Made by a program: the position numbers and the translations under genes
From: an uncultured Desulfovibrio sp.
GTDB lineage: Bacteria > Desulfobacterota > Desulfovibrionia > Desulfovibrionales > Desulfovibrionaceae
Direction of reading: 5' to 3'
Assembly: GCA_900541395.1 (NCBI GenBank)
Contig: UQJT01000005.1
Location: 1 to 64,000 of the forward strand
Length of the DNA stretch: 64,000 bases
In this document: piece by piece, positions 17,541 to 26,421 of the stretch
How positions within the stretch are numbered: the stretch's first letter is position 1
How the letters are laid out: every line of letters begins with the position of its first letter
The notes under the pieces: model-generated
Databases searched by the model: none
What the model saw: only the letters and a program-made list of their open reading frames with translations
What the model was told of the DNA's origin: nothing

Positions 17541-17879
17541 ATGAAAGGCTTGTCGGAAAAGCTTGGTGCAAGAATACGTTATTTTCGTATGGTGGCAAGA
17601 ATGTCCCAAGGTGAATTGGCAAACGCATCACAACTTACAAATGGATATTTAAGTGATGTTGAAAGGGGAAAAGTAAACATCAGTATCACAAATTTGAATC
17701 AAATAGCAGAAGCATTAGGAGTACAACTTTCTGTTCTTTTGGATTGTGATACAGATATGGATAAAGAAAAAACTCTTATATCTATACATGAAAGATTGAA
17801 AAAAATGCCGGATGATGGTTTATTGGCTTTGGAACGTATAATACTTATGATGGCACAGCAGTGTGATTCGGAGGACTGA
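17541..17879 (+). CDS. AT-rich XRE-family transcriptional regulator
   Basis: A 112-residue protein with an N-terminal Cro/CI helix-turn-helix at about residues 9-66 (ARIRYFRMVARMSQGELA ... GYLSDVERGKVN) and a short helical C-terminus. Base composition is strikingly different from the neighbours: by eye under 40 % GC against over 60 %, with many AAA, AAT and ATA codons. A TATAAT box at 17483-17488 and GGAGG before the start support expression. The composition and the tRNA 300 bases away suggest recent transfer. No integrase or attachment repeat is visible. The target is unknown. Confidence 0.9.
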   Translation: MKGLSEKLGARIRYFRMVARMSQGELANASQLTNGYLSDVERGKVNISITNLNQIAEALGVQLSVLLDCDTDMDKEKTLISIHERLKKMPDDGLLALERIILMMAQQCDSED

Positions 17880-18182
17880 TAAGTCCAAAACGATGGGGGA
17901 AAAAATAAGAAATAAGACGGAGAACGTTTGGTCCAGTGTAATTTATTTTTGTGTCCGGCTTTTGCGTGAACATCAAAGCTTCATGAAAAATCAGTGTGCC
18001 CGGCGTACTCGTCCTCGCTGAATCCATGTCGTCCCTCCGGCGCGGCGACTCAGGGAGTGAATTCATACCCGGTCGCCGCCGGACGTAGCCGGGGCGACGG
18101 CGTTGATGTTTGTTCTCGGGGATGGTGATACGAAAAAACCAAAAAATAAAGCGATCACATAGCTGCAACCGCTTAATTTTAT
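17880..18182. other. gene-free stretch between the XRE gene and tRNA-Leu
   Basis: The first 60 bases continue the AT-rich composition of the XRE gene. GC content then returns to the local norm by about 18010, marking a possible end of imported DNA. I see no gene, terminator with a U-tract, or copy of the tRNA 3' end. Confidence 0.5.
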
Positions 18183-18269
18183 TGGTGCCCGGAGAGGGGT
18201 TTGAACCCTCACAGCCTTTCGACCTGGGGATTTTAAGTCCCCTGCGTCTGCCAATTCCGCCATCCGGGC
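18183..18269 (-). tRNA. tRNA-Leu, anticodon UAA
   Basis: Read on the minus strand, GCCCGGA pairs with TCCGGGC to form the acceptor stem. The anticodon arm GGGGA-CTTAAAA-TCCCC puts TAA at positions 34-36. A long variable arm is present, typical of class II tRNA-Leu, and the T arm is GAGGG-TTCAAAC-CCCTC. CCA is encoded (18183-18185). Confidence 0.97.
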
Positions 18270-18278
18270 AGGCCCTTA

Positions 18279-18307
18279 CCCATATCAACGGCGCAGCCGC
18301 TTGACAA
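18279..18307 (-). promoter_or_regulatory. sigma-70-like promoter of tRNA-Leu
   Basis: On the minus strand TTGTCA (18302-18307) and TATGGG (18279-18284) are separated by 17 bases and end ten bases before the tRNA. Spacing is ideal; the -10 box is a moderate match. Confidence 0.55.
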
Positions 18308-18426
18308 GCGGCGTCCGTGACGCCGGGGCATAAAAACGCCGCCTCGGACCAGGCTGTCCGGTCGTACCGCGGTTACGGCCGGTGCGTTTTTCCGGCACAT
18401 TTGTGGTTTGAACGGCGTTTTTGACC

Positions 18427-18939
18427 TCAGGCGGGCTTTTTTTCTCCGTCCTGCGGCGGCAGAGCTTTCGGGACGCTTTCTGTCGCGGCGTTCATGGTTT
18501 CCCCGCAGGCGACGAGGCCTTGGGGGTGGAGAGGGAGGATGGGGTTGCGTTCCTGACGCACGACCCGGCCCGACAGCGCTTCGCGCGGGGTGGGCACGCT
18601 GAAGGCCTGTTCCTGCCACTTGCCCCGGCCCAGAAAATAGAACGCGATGTCGTCCATGCGACGGTCCACGAACAGGAAGCGGGCCAGGACGCCCGGACCC
18701 AATTGCCGGATGACCGTATCGCACAGGACGCGGTGGGCGGCGCGATCCATGTCGGAAAACAGACATTCCATAAGCAGGGCGTCGGCTTCGGGCGCAAAGT
18801 CGATATGCTGCGCGCCGCATTCCTCCAGAGCGTTCTGCATAAGTGCCGTTACCCGGGCTTCGGTATCCAGCAATTCCTGGTAGGTGAGCTTGTCGTCATA
18901 CACGATATGCCCGAACATGGAGCAACGGAAAATGGCCAT
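18427..18939 (-). CDS. uncharacterised cytoplasmic protein
   Basis: A 170-residue soluble protein beginning MAIFRCSMFGHIV, with GAGGAGGT in front of the ATG. It has a mixed alpha/beta look, with a helix-rich middle (LDTEARVTALMQNALEECG) and a Pro/Lys-rich C-terminal tail. It has no membrane segment, cysteine cluster or catalytic motif that I recognise. It stands alone between tRNA-Leu and the divergent pgpA, with 186 bases before pgpA available for both promoters. Confidence 0.7.
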   Translation of the reverse strand: MAIFRCSMFGHIVYDDKLTYQELLDTEARVTALMQNALEECGAQHIDFAPEADALLMECLFSDMDRAAHRVLCDTVIRQLGPGVLARFLFVDRRMDDIAFYFLGRGKWQEQAFSVPTPREALSGRVVRQERNPILPLHPQGLVACGETMNAATESVPKALPPQDGEKKPA

Positions 18940-19125
18940 GCCGACCTCCTCGCCGGACAAAAGTAACGCAAGCCGCAGGGTGGGGCAACATGAGGTCGCG
19001 TCGACTCGGCCGCATTCGGGCTCGGCTTGCCAAGACGAGCGCCCCACACTAAGACAGGAAGAGCGGCGCGTCCTGAACGTCGGGGCCGTCGGATGACAAG
19101 CGGCGCGTTGCGTCCAGGGAGTCGT

Positions 19126-19650
19126 ATGCGTTCTTTGGTGGATGAAGTGGTTCTGGGAGTGGCCCGCCTGGGACCGGCGGGTCTTTCGCCCAAAGCCCCC
19201 GGCACTGTGGGATCGGCCGTGGCGGCGGCTGTTGCGCCCTGGCTGTTTTTACCCCTGTCCCTATCCTGGCGGCTGGCGATTCTGGCTGTTCTGTTCGCGC
19301 TCGGCGGCTTGTGCGCTTCCCGGGCCGAATACCTGCTCGGGCGCAAAGACCCCTCGTCGGTGGTGGTGGATGAACTGGTCGGGCAGTGGACGGCGCTTCT
19401 GCCGCTGGGCTTGATTTCCTGCTCCGTTCCCGGGCCGACGGCAGGCCCGACGGCGGCTCCCGTTCTGCTGCTGGCGGCGGGGTTTTGCCTGTTTCGATTG
19501 TTCGACATCTGGAAACCCGGCCCCATCGACGCTTCGCAGGATTGGTTGCCCGGCGGCTGGGGGATTATGATCGACGATGTGCTGGCCGGATTGTTCGCGC
19601 TGATTGTTCTTGCGGGAGTGGCGGCCGGTTTGGCGACCCTGAGCGCCTGA
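19126..19650 (+). CDS. pgpA: phosphatidylglycerophosphatase A
   Basis: A 174-residue inner-membrane phosphatase making phosphatidylglycerol from its phosphate. It has the PgpA signatures SPKAPGTVGS, VVVDELVGQW (acidic catalytic residues) and RLFDIWKPGPI, with three to four hydrophobic helices. The ATG at 19126 is chosen for AGGGAG five bases upstream; two more upstream in-frame starts exist. ruvX follows after 46 bases and mltG overlaps ruvX, so the three may form one transcript. Confidence 0.93.
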   Translation: MRSLVDEVVLGVARLGPAGLSPKAPGTVGSAVAAAVAPWLFLPLSLSWRLAILAVLFALGGLCASRAEYLLGRKDPSSVVVDELVGQWTALLPLGLISCSVPGPTAGPTAAPVLLLAAGFCLFRLFDIWKPGPIDASQDWLPGGWGIMIDDVLAGLFALIVLAGVAAGLATLSA

Positions 19651-19696
19651 CGCGGAGAAACTTGCGCGCCGAGGTCGGGCGGGCTAGAATAAGTCC

Positions 19697-20125
19697 ATGA
19701 AATATCTGGCGCTCGATTATGGCTTGAAGCGGGTGGGGGTGGCCGTCAGCGATCCGGAAGGGCGTATGGCTTTTCCTCGTTGCACTCTGGCCCGCGACAC
19801 CCGAGACGGCTTTTTCAGCGAGTTGCTCGCGCTGTTGGAACGTGAGCGGCCGGACGCCGTGGTGTTGGGACTGCCTTTGCACGTGGACGGCACGGAATGC
19901 CTGACCACCCGGCAGGTACGCAATTTTGCCGCCTCGCTCAAGCGGCGCATGGCCCTGCCCCTGTATTGGATTGACGAGGCGCTCACCAGCCGCCAGGCTG
20001 AAAGCGACTTGCGCGAAGCCGGGCTGTCGGCCCGGGCCATCAAGCAGGTGGTGGATCAGCAGGCGGCGGTGCGTATTCTGGAGACTTTTCTTGCTCAACC
20101 TGAAAATCGACGGACACCGGCATGA
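19697..20125 (+). CDS. ruvX: RuvX/YqgF family nuclease
   Basis: A 142-residue RNase H-like protein. [15 protein letters not shown] near the N-terminus carries the first catalytic aspartate, [11 protein letters not shown] is the central family motif, and [12 protein letters not shown] is the C-terminal acidic motif. Family members act in pre-16S rRNA maturation and were proposed as Holliday junction resolvases. Its stop overlaps the mltG start in an ATGA. Confidence 0.95.
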   Translation: MKYLALDYGLKRVGVAVSDPEGRMAFPRCTLARDTRDGFFSELLALLERERPDAVVLGLPLHVDGTECLTTRQVRNFAASLKRRMALPLYWIDEALTSRQAESDLREAGLSARAIKQVVDQQAAVRILETFLAQPENRRTPA

Positions 20126-21222
20126 CACCCACGCCCGACGACACGGCCGCGCCGGACCCGGCGCCCCGTCCCGCCAAACGGCGGCATCCTTTTCTGTGCC
20201 TGTTCGGACTGCTGATTCTGCTCTGTCTGGCGGCGGGCGGCCTCATCGCCTGGGACGGGTGGCGCTTTTTGAACACGGCTCCGGCCTCGCCGGGCAAAGA
20301 TGTGGTAGTGAACATCGAACCGGGGTCCACCCTGGCCGACGTGGCCGCGTTGCTGGAGCGACAGGGCGCGGTGAGCGATGCGTTCCGTTTTCAGATGCTG
20401 GCCCGCGCCAAGGGCCAGGGCGGTAAGCTCCAGGCCGGACGGTTTTTGGTCAATACGGGCTGGTTGCCGCAAAAAACGCTGGACTGGCTGGTCAGCGGCC
20501 GGGCCATGCTGTACCGTGTGACCGTGCCCGAGGGCCTGCCCTGGTGGGAAGTGGGGCGAGTCCTGGAACAGGCGGGCTTGTGCACGGCCGCGGATTTCGA
20601 CGCCGTGATCCACGACTCCGAGTTTTTGCGTCATTGGGGCATACCGTTTGAGTCCGCCGAGGGCTTTCTGTACCCCGACACCTATTTCATGCCTCAGCCG
20701 CGCGCAATGGACCCCGCCGCCGCCAGGGCTGCGGCAGGGCGCATGGTGGATACTTTCTGGCGTAAGGCCGACGCCCTGTGGCCCGAAGGACGGCCCGATC
20801 CGGCCACGTTGCGTCGGGTGGTTACTCTGGCGTCCATTGTGGAAAAGGAAACCGCCGTGCCCGCCGAACGTTCCCGCGTAGCCGGGGTATATGCCAACCG
20901 TCTGAAGAAGAACATGCTGCTTCAGGCCGACCCCACCGTCATCTACGGGTTGGGACCGGATTTTCGGGGGCCGCTTCTGACCAAGCATCTGCAAGACGGG
21001 GGCAATGCGTACAACACCTATCGTTTGGCCGGGCTGCCGCCGGGGCCCATTTGCTCGCCGGGGTTGGCCGCCCTGCGGGCCGCCCTGTCGCCAGAGGTCC
21101 ATAACTACCTGTACTTTGTGGCTAACGGCAAGGACGGAGGGCACGTATTTTCCACCACCCTGAGCCAGCACAACCGCGCCGTACGTGACTATCGCAACGC
21201 CATACGCGGCCGGAACAAGTAG
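20122..21222 (+). CDS. mltG: endolytic transglycosylase MltG
   Basis: A 366-residue protein with a cytoplasmic proline-rich start, one membrane helix (about residues 24-45), and a periplasmic YceG domain that cleaves nascent glycan strands and sets their length. The catalytic glutamate lies in LASIVEKET, and the conserved [11 protein letters not shown] and [11 protein letters not shown] follow. Translational coupling to ruvX is common for this pair. Confidence 0.96.
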   Translation: MTPTPDDTAAPDPAPRPAKRRHPFLCLFGLLILLCLAAGGLIAWDGWRFLNTAPASPGKDVVVNIEPGSTLADVAALLERQGAVSDAFRFQMLARAKGQGGKLQAGRFLVNTGWLPQKTLDWLVSGRAMLYRVTVPEGLPWWEVGRVLEQAGLCTAADFDAVIHDSEFLRHWGIPFESAEGFLYPDTYFMPQPRAMDPAAARAAAGRMVDTFWRKADALWPEGRPDPATLRRVVTLASIVEKETAVPAERSRVAGVYANRLKKNMLLQADPTVIYGLGPDFRGPLLTKHLQDGGNAYNTYRLAGLPPGPICSPGLAALRAALSPEVHNYLYFVANGKDGGHVFSTTLSQHNRAVRDYRNAIRGRNK

Positions 21223-21232
21223 AGTATGTTCC

Positions 21233-21378
21233 AGAGCATTTTCGCTTGAACATGCTCTTCCGACTGCGGAGCAGGCGGTCGCCGCGAAGGCATAAGCGCC
21301 ATTCCTTGGCGCTGTCGGATGCCGAAGCGGGCATGTCTTGAACTTTAACTTGTCAAATTTTAAAGTTAATCTGCTCTA
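21233..21378. repeat. dispersed repeat, family B copy 2
   Basis: It starts CCAGAGCATTTTCG 11 bases past the mltG stop and ends AAAGTTAATCTGCTCTA. It matches 13833-13982 along its length, including CGGTCGCCGCGAAGG. The remaining 220 bases to the exonuclease carry a fragment (GGAGG.ATGAAATCCGCG..CGGAACA) shared with 32011-32060 and 45050-45084; I see no gene. Confidence 0.75.
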
Positions 21379-21601
21379 AAGTGAAAACGCTCCCGAATTT
21401 GAGCGGAGCGAGATTTCGCCGCGACGGCGGAGGTATGAAATCCGCGGTTCGGAACACGGTGTCCCGGCAGATAGTTTCAATAACGAAATGCCCTAAGAGG
21501 GCTTGCTCGACGGCGCGCGGACGGGAGTTCCCGGGGGGAGCTTCCGTCCGTTCGGTGCGCGGTGATTCTCGGGGCGAAGCGCGGTTCCGCGCGAAGGCGG
21601 C

Positions 21602-22234
21602 TCAGGCCAGCCGTGCGTAAAGTTCGCGCCCCACCCAGGCGTCGGTGGCGGCGTAGCGTATTTGCTGAGGGGAAAGTTCGTCCCTTTCCCAGTTTGAGCA
21701 TTGAGCGCTTTTGCTGATGCGGAAGCCGAGCAGGCTGGCGGCCAGACTGCGCAAGCCCTGGGCCTTGATGCCCCGGGCTCTGGCCAGGGCGGCCAGATCG
21801 ACCGCTCCGCCCGGGACAAAGGGGTGCAGACGCTTCAGGGCAAGCAGATCGTCCCGCACGGCCACTCCGGCCTTGATGATGCGGGGATTGGCCAGAAGGG
21901 CGGCGAGCCGCTCGTCGAAAGGCTGGCGGGTCAGTTGAACGAGATAGACGCAATCGCGCGCGGCCAGTTGCAGCAGCGCGGGCGACGAGGTTTTACCCTT
22001 GGTGAAAATGGGGCGGGTTTCGGTATCGAACCCCAGCACATCCTCGCGTTCCAGGTGTTTCAGCGCGTCGGTCAACGCCTCTTCGTCGCGGATCAGGCGG
22101 ATGTCCCCTTCGTAGGCCTGAATGGGCAGGGCGTTGATGTCGTCTTTGCTCAACGTCGGCGGCGGGGGCGTGGCGGGCCCGATGAGGGCGATCGAACGGG
22201 ATGAGGCGACGCGGGCGGAACGGGAGCGGGGCAT
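21602..22234 (-). CDS. 3'-5' exonuclease of the DEDDy/RNase D-like family
   Basis: A 210-residue single-domain exonuclease. Motif I is LGFDTETRP (Asp and Glu), motif II is centred on AGVAVRDDLLALK, and motif III is YAATDAWVGRELY, which contains Tyr and Asp four residues apart as in the DEDDy subgroup. It lacks an HRDC domain, so it resembles the short ribonuclease D or polymerase-proofreading relatives. Whether it acts on RNA or DNA is unclear. AAGGAC precedes the ATG at 22234. Confidence 0.88.
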   Translation of the reverse strand: MPRSRSARVASSRSIALIGPATPPPPTLSKDDINALPIQAYEGDIRLIRDEEALTDALKHLEREDVLGFDTETRPIFTKGKTSSPALLQLAARDCVYLVQLTRQPFDERLAALLANPRIIKAGVAVRDDLLALKRLHPFVPGGAVDLAALARARGIKAQGLRSLAASLLGFRISKSAQCSNWERDELSPQQIRYAATDAWVGRELYARLA

Positions 22235-22312
22235 GAAAACGTCCTTGCGGGGAATGGGCCTGGAGCATCATAGGCTAAAACGCGAACCGGAGCAACGGGG
22301 CGTACGTACGGC

Positions 22313-22415
22313 CCAGAGCATTTTGCCGTTGAAAACGGCAACCGCTCCGGCGGCCGCGAAATGGACGCCCGCTCCGCTTTTGAACTTGTCCAATTTCAAA
22401 GGCAAAATGCTCTGG
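22313..22415. repeat. MITE-like repeat, family A copy 1
   Basis: A 103-bp element bounded by perfect 15-bp inverted repeats, CCAGAGCATTTTGCC (22313-22327) and its complement (22401-22415). Its core is shared with 13651-13799. It has no coding capacity and occupies much of the 330-base gap upstream of the exonuclease gene. The rest of the gap has a CGACAACGTCG palindrome near 22525 and no gene. Confidence 0.85.
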
Positions 22416-22564
22416 GGAGACAGGCGGCAATAGCAACGAACGATTTTCGAGCATTCCCGTCAGGTCGCTTCGTGGCTTAGACGGCGCAAATTCCGCAAAG
22501 CAGGCTTGCCGTCATTCTGAGACTGCCGACAACGTCGGCAGTCTCGAAAAACAAGAAGCGGGGC

Positions 22565-23191
22565 TCAGGCCCGGTGGGGGGCCAGTTCCTGAAGGTAGTC
22601 CTGCGGCACGTCGTACCCGCACTCACGCGCCTTGTCGGCACATTCCACGGCCTTGGCGTAATCGCCCTTTTCAAAGTGCGCCAGGGACAGATTGTTCCAG
22701 GCCGGGCCGAAACCGGGTTCCTTGCGCAATACGGCGTTGCCCGCTTCGATGCAGCCGTCGTAATCACCTTTCATAAACAGGGCCGAGGCCAGGGTGGCGC
22801 GGGCCTGCACGAAATCCGGGTCCCATTCGAGGGCTTTATTCAGGGCCGATATGGCTTTGTTCACGTCGCCGCGCTGCAGATGCACAAACCCGATGTTGCT
22901 CCACGGCACGGCGAATTGGGCTCGGCAGTTGGCCGCTTCTTCGTTGTACCGCAGACAGCCGTCCAGATCGCCCCGGCGCAGGCAGAGCCCGCCCAGTTGC
23001 ACATAGGCTTCGGCCAGACGGGGCGAGTTGCGCACGGCGCTCAGAAAAGCTTCTTCGGCTTCGACAAAGTCGCCTTTGGCCAGCAGGGCCACGCCCAGAT
23101 TGTAGTAGTGGGTGGCGCACTGATCGTTGGTGCGGATTTCCGCCTGAAGATCGCCGATATATTCGTCGATATCGTCGTAACGGTCTTTCAT
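22565..23191 (-). CDS. tetratricopeptide repeat protein
   Basis: A 208-residue soluble protein made of about five TPR units from residue 25 on, with typical positions such as YYNLGVALLAKGDFVEAEEAF, AYVQLGGLCLRRGDLDGCL, and AWNNLSLAHFEKGDYAKAVE. It probably works as a protein-protein scaffold. The start overlaps the preceding gene by four bases, so the two are coupled and belong to one operon with the YkgJ gene. Confidence 0.9.
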   Translation of the reverse strand: MKDRYDDIDEYIGDLQAEIRTNDQCATHYYNLGVALLAKGDFVEAEEAFLSAVRNSPRLAEAYVQLGGLCLRRGDLDGCLRYNEEAANCRAQFAVPWSNIGFVHLQRGDVNKAISALNKALEWDPDFVQARATLASALFMKGDYDGCIEAGNAVLRKEPGFGPAWNNLSLAHFEKGDYAKAVECADKARECGYDVPQDYLQELAPHRA

Positions 23192-23610
23192 AGGATATGA
23201 CCTTCCTTTTTGAGCAGTTCGTGGTACCAGACGGCGAAGTCATAGGCGCCCAGGTATTTGTCGTCGCGGTTGACAATGCCCAGAGCGCACGCCAAGGCCC
23301 CCTGGGCGTAGGCGTTGTCCGTGCCGTTCTTGCGATCCGGACTTTGGGGGCGGCTTTGCAGAAATTCGCGGATAAGCTGCTGTGTGGTACGCTTCGTGAC
23401 GTCGGTGCGCAGTTCCATGGGATCGTTGGGTTTTTGGAACGGGTCCCAGTTATCGTACCCGATGCGGTCGATGAACTTGCGTCGGCGGGCGGGAATTTTT
23501 TCGTACAGTTCGCGCTTGAGGGCTTCCTCTTCAGGCGTGAGCGCCTGGGGCGTGCCGTCGCGGTAGGCCGAGGCGGGCACGTCGCGCATCAGGTTTTCGG
23601 GCATGGACAT
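23188..23610 (-). CDS. conserved-looking hypothetical protein of the TPR/YkgJ operon
   Basis: A 140-residue soluble, charged protein starting MSMPENLMRDV, with AGGAGT seven bases before the ATG. Features include PARRRKFIDRIGYDNWDPF in the middle and a helical C-terminus (LGAYDFAVWYHELLKKEG). It lacks cysteines for metal binding and membrane segments. It lies four bases from the YkgJ gene and overlaps the TPR gene, so the three products probably act together. The family is not recognised. Confidence 0.8.
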   Translation of the reverse strand: MSMPENLMRDVPASAYRDGTPQALTPEEEALKRELYEKIPARRRKFIDRIGYDNWDPFQKPNDPMELRTDVTKRTTQQLIREFLQSRPQSPDRKNGTDNAYAQGALACALGIVNRDDKYLGAYDFAVWYHELLKKEGHIL

Positions 23611-23614
23611 GACT

Positions 23615-24289
23615 TTACTCCTGTTCCTGCGGCGCGGGGCCGACGCCCAGATAGGCATCGTCGTACTTGGTGAGCAGGGCCATGGATACCGGTACGTACA
23701 CGGTGTGGAGTTCGCGGTAGCGGCTGCCCACGGCGACGGCCAGGCGGCGGCTGAGTTCGGCCAGCTTGTCCTGAATGCGGTCGAGGGCCACGGTGGGGTA
23801 GGCTCCGCCCCGGGCGAAACCGCACTTGCCGCAAACGTGAGCTTTGCCGTGAATGGCCGTGGGCACGCCGTACAGGCGGCAGGTGACGGGCCGCTGTTCG
23901 TACAGGACGCAACGATCGTCGGGGCCGAGCAAGGGACAGCGTAAACGGTCCCGAGCGGCCTCGTGCAGAATTTCCTCGTCGGTGGCGCCTTGTTTGGCCC
24001 GTTGGAAATAATGGCGCTTGAGGCGGGTGGCCGCGCGGTCGGCGTCGCCGGCGGCCTCCAGCACGGCGGAGCGGGCCGCGCCGAACCCGAAACGGGCGTT
24101 GAAGGCCCTGTTCAGGGCCATGGCTTCCACCAGGGACAGATCGAACATGGCGTGGCAGCAGTCGCTGCACCCGGCCGTGCAGGCCACCTCGGCGGGAAAC
24201 TGCGCGCGCACCCGTTCGAACAGCTCATCAGTCCGGGTGGTCAGGGTTTCGTAATCGCGAAAAACAACGTCCAGTTCCGTGTCAGACAT
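23615..24289 (-). CDS. YkgJ-family cysteine cluster protein
   Basis: A 224-residue protein of the YkgJ family (putative zinc or iron-sulfur clusters). It has CTAGCSDCCHAMF (residues about 37-49), then CPLLGPDDRCVLYEQRPVTC in the middle and CGKCGF near residue 153. These cysteine positions are the family hallmark; the biochemical role is unknown, although some relatives sit near metalloenzyme or flagellin modification genes. The ATG at 24289 is used; a TTG four codons upstream is possible and neither has a strong ribosome site. It is the first gene of a three-gene operon. Confidence 0.9.
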   Translation of the reverse strand: MSDTELDVVFRDYETLTTRTDELFERVRAQFPAEVACTAGCSDCCHAMFDLSLVEAMALNRAFNARFGFGAARSAVLEAAGDADRAATRLKRHYFQRAKQGATDEEILHEAARDRLRCPLLGPDDRCVLYEQRPVTCRLYGVPTAIHGKAHVCGKCGFARGGAYPTVALDRIQDKLAELSRRLAVAVGSRYRELHTVYVPVSMALLTKYDDAYLGVGPAPQEQE

Positions 24290-24517
24290 GAAAAAATCCA
24301 AAATGTCAAAAGATTAGAATGCGCACTAAACGGTTTCGGTCGCGCGCGGCGTGTCCGAAAGGCCGGGCCGGAATGGGAGGGGCAAGCGTTGAAAAATGCC
24401 GCCGGATGGTGGAAAGACGCATCCGACGGCACATAAAGATGACGGACATCAAGCCGAACGGCGGCCGGAGCGAGCTCTCCCGCATGCCCGGCCGGGCGGC
24501 GTCAAAGCGTGGACAAA

Positions 24518-24706
24518 CTACGCTTCATCAATGGTGATGGCGCCGTGTTCGCACACTTCCACACAGGACTCACAGCCAAGACATTCTTCGCCGTTGACCG
24601 CATTGGACTTGCCGTCCTGCAATTCGTACACTTCCACGGGACAGACGTCGACGCATTCGCCGCAGCCGACACACTTGTCGGAATCAACAATCGGATTGTA
24701 AGCCAT
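24518..24706 (-). CDS. 2[4Fe-4S] ferredoxin
   Basis: A 62-residue electron carrier with two cluster motifs, CVGCGECVDVCP and CLGCESCVEVCE, the typical low-potential clostridial-type ferredoxin of sulfate reducers. The second motif ends in Glu rather than Pro after the last Cys, a common variant. It is monocistronic with its own promoter (24805-24833). Partners may be pyruvate oxidoreductase or hydrogenases encoded elsewhere. Confidence 0.97.
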   Translation of the reverse strand: MAYNPIVDSDKCVGCGECVDVCPVEVYELQDGKSNAVNGEECLGCESCVEVCEHGAITIDEA

Positions 24707-24804
24707 GATTTCCTCCAGGCGGTTTGCCCGGGCCGAACCAGCCCGAAGCGGGGGGTGCTTGCTGTTGCCGTGTCGGCGGGCCTGTGCCGGCCGACGTGTT
24801 CTTG

Positions 24805-24833
24805 GGGATAGCCTGCCGGCCTGAGTGTGTCAA
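24805..24833 (-). promoter_or_regulatory. sigma-70 promoter of the ferredoxin gene
   Basis: On the minus strand a perfect TTGACA (24828-24833) is followed after 17 bases by TATCCC (24805-24810). Start is predicted near 24798, giving a leader of about 90 bases. Confidence 0.6.
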
Positions 24834-24945
24834 GCGCGCGTGAGTTTTTTTGTGAAAGGCATGATTCTCTCTGTTAATTGAGCACGATAAATCGCTTCGC
24901 TCGGATGTCCGGAGGCGAATTTTTCGAGGGAGGCGTCATGCGTGT

Positions 24946-26421
24946 TTATCCCCTCGGAGAGGACTGGCCCCGATCCCGCAGACCGGCCCGGCGGGCCACG
25001 GCCGACGCCGCCTCGCGCGTGAATTCATCCGGCGTCAGAGCCTGTTTGCGTTCTTCGGTCAATACGGCTTCGGGCCGGTTGATCAGGGTCGGATCGGGGG
25101 TCACGCCGTAGGCAGGGGGGAAGGTGTTTTCAAAATACATGGACTGGAAGCCTGAGAACTTGAGACTATGGGCCGTGGCGTCGAGCACGGCGAATTCGTC
25201 CCTGTCCAGCAGGCCCTGTTCCGTAGCCGCCAGCAGTCCGGCCAGGCATTCCCCCCCTTGGGTGCAGGCGATATGTCCGTGGCGATTGGCCAGCAACATG
25301 GCATCCATGATGGCCTGTTCCGTTACCCGTACCACCTGGAAGCTCCCTCCCTCCCGTTCGTAGCGCTCGGCCAGCAGGCGCACGCGGGGGAAGGACACGG
25401 GGTTGCCGATCATGGCCGCCTGGGCCACGCTGGGCCGCACGGCCACGGGCTCGAAGCGGCGTTTGTCCGCCGGGGCCTGGTAGTATCGCCACACCGGGTC
25501 GGCATGTTCGGACTGCACGCCGAACAGCCGGGGCAGGGAAGCGAGTACGCCCAGGCGGCGCAATTTGAGCAGACCGGACAGAATGGCCGTGATGTTGCCC
25601 GCGTTGCCCACGGGCACAAACAGACTTTTGCCTGCCAGATCCCAGCCGTACCACTGGGCGATTTCGTAGGCATAGGATTCCTGGCCGAGAATGCGCCAAC
25701 TGTTTTTGGAGTTGAGCAGAGCCACCCGATAGTGGTCGGCCAGGTATTCCACGATTTTCATGCAGTCGTCGAACACGCCGGGCACTTCAAGCACCAGAGC
25801 GCCGTTGCCCAAAGGCTGGGAAAGCTGCTGCGGCGTGACCTTGCCTTGGGGCAGCAGGACCACGGTGCGGATGGGCGCGCCCACGTACGAGCCATACAGG
25901 GCCGCGGCGGCGGAGGTATCGCCGGTGGAGGCGCACACCGTCAGCACCTCGTCCCACCCGTGGCGGCGCACCAGCGAGCGCAGATAGCTGAACGCCCCGG
26001 CCATGCCCCGATCCTTGAACGAAGCGCTGGGATTCTGGCCTTCGTTTTTGAAAGCGAAGCGGCGGCCCACGCGGGACCTCAGGGCGGGCGAGGCCTCTAC
26101 GATAGGAGTGTCTCCTTCGCCCAGGTATACGATATCCTCTTCCTCCAGAACCGGCGCCATAAGCTCATAAAAGCGGAATACGCCGCGCAGGGCCGTGGTC
26201 CGGGTGGCCCGGCGTCCGTCGAACAGCGCGCGCCAGTGCTCGGGCCCGACCTCGGCCAGGGCGTCGAAATCCAGGTCCTCCAACAGGAGGACTCCCCCGC
26301 ATTCGGGGCAGGTGTAAAGCAGTTCATCCACTCCGTGGCGGGAACCGCAGCCGGTGCATACATATTCCATATTGGCCCGGCGGGCGGGAAAATCGGAAGA
26401 GGGTAAATGGATGGCGGACAT
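24946..26421 (-). CDS. thrC: threonine synthase
   Basis: A 491-residue PLP enzyme converting O-phosphohomoserine to threonine. The PLP lysine is in NPSASFKDRGM and the phosphate-binding loop is VPVGNAGNIT. An N-terminal zinc ribbon, CTGCGS...CPECGG at about residues 21-43, precedes the catalytic domain, as in some threonine synthases. The ATG at 26421 is preferred for AAGGAG seven bases upstream; the frame is open for 99 further codons without homology. It is monocistronic, divergent from the rhodanese-YceI gene. Confidence 0.95.
   Translation of the reverse strand: MSAIHLPSSDFPARRANMEYVCTGCGSRHGVDELLYTCPECGGVLLLEDLDFDALAEVGPEHWRALFDGRRATRTTALRGVFRFYELMAPVLEEEDIVYLGEGDTPIVEASPALRSRVGRRFAFKNEGQNPSASFKDRGMAGAFSYLRSLVRRHGWDEVLTVCASTGDTSAAAALYGSYVGAPIRTVVLLPQGKVTPQQLSQPLGNGALVLEVPGVFDDCMKIVEYLADHYRVALLNSKNSWRILGQESYAYEIAQWYGWDLAGKSLFVPVGNAGNITAILSGLLKLRRLGVLASLPRLFGVQSEHADPVWRYYQAPADKRRFEPVAVRPSVAQAAMIGNPVSFPRVRLLAERYEREGGSFQVVRVTEQAIMDAMLLANRHGHIACTQGGECLAGLLAATEQGLLDRDEFAVLDATAHSLKFSGFQSMYFENTFPPAYGVTPDPTLINRPEAVLTEERKQALTPDEFTREAASAVARRAGLRDRGQSSPRG

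Noticed and set aside
17415..18300. Prophage or integrative element at tRNA-Leu
   Set aside because: Only one AT-rich regulator is present; no integrase, structural phage gene or duplicated tRNA end.
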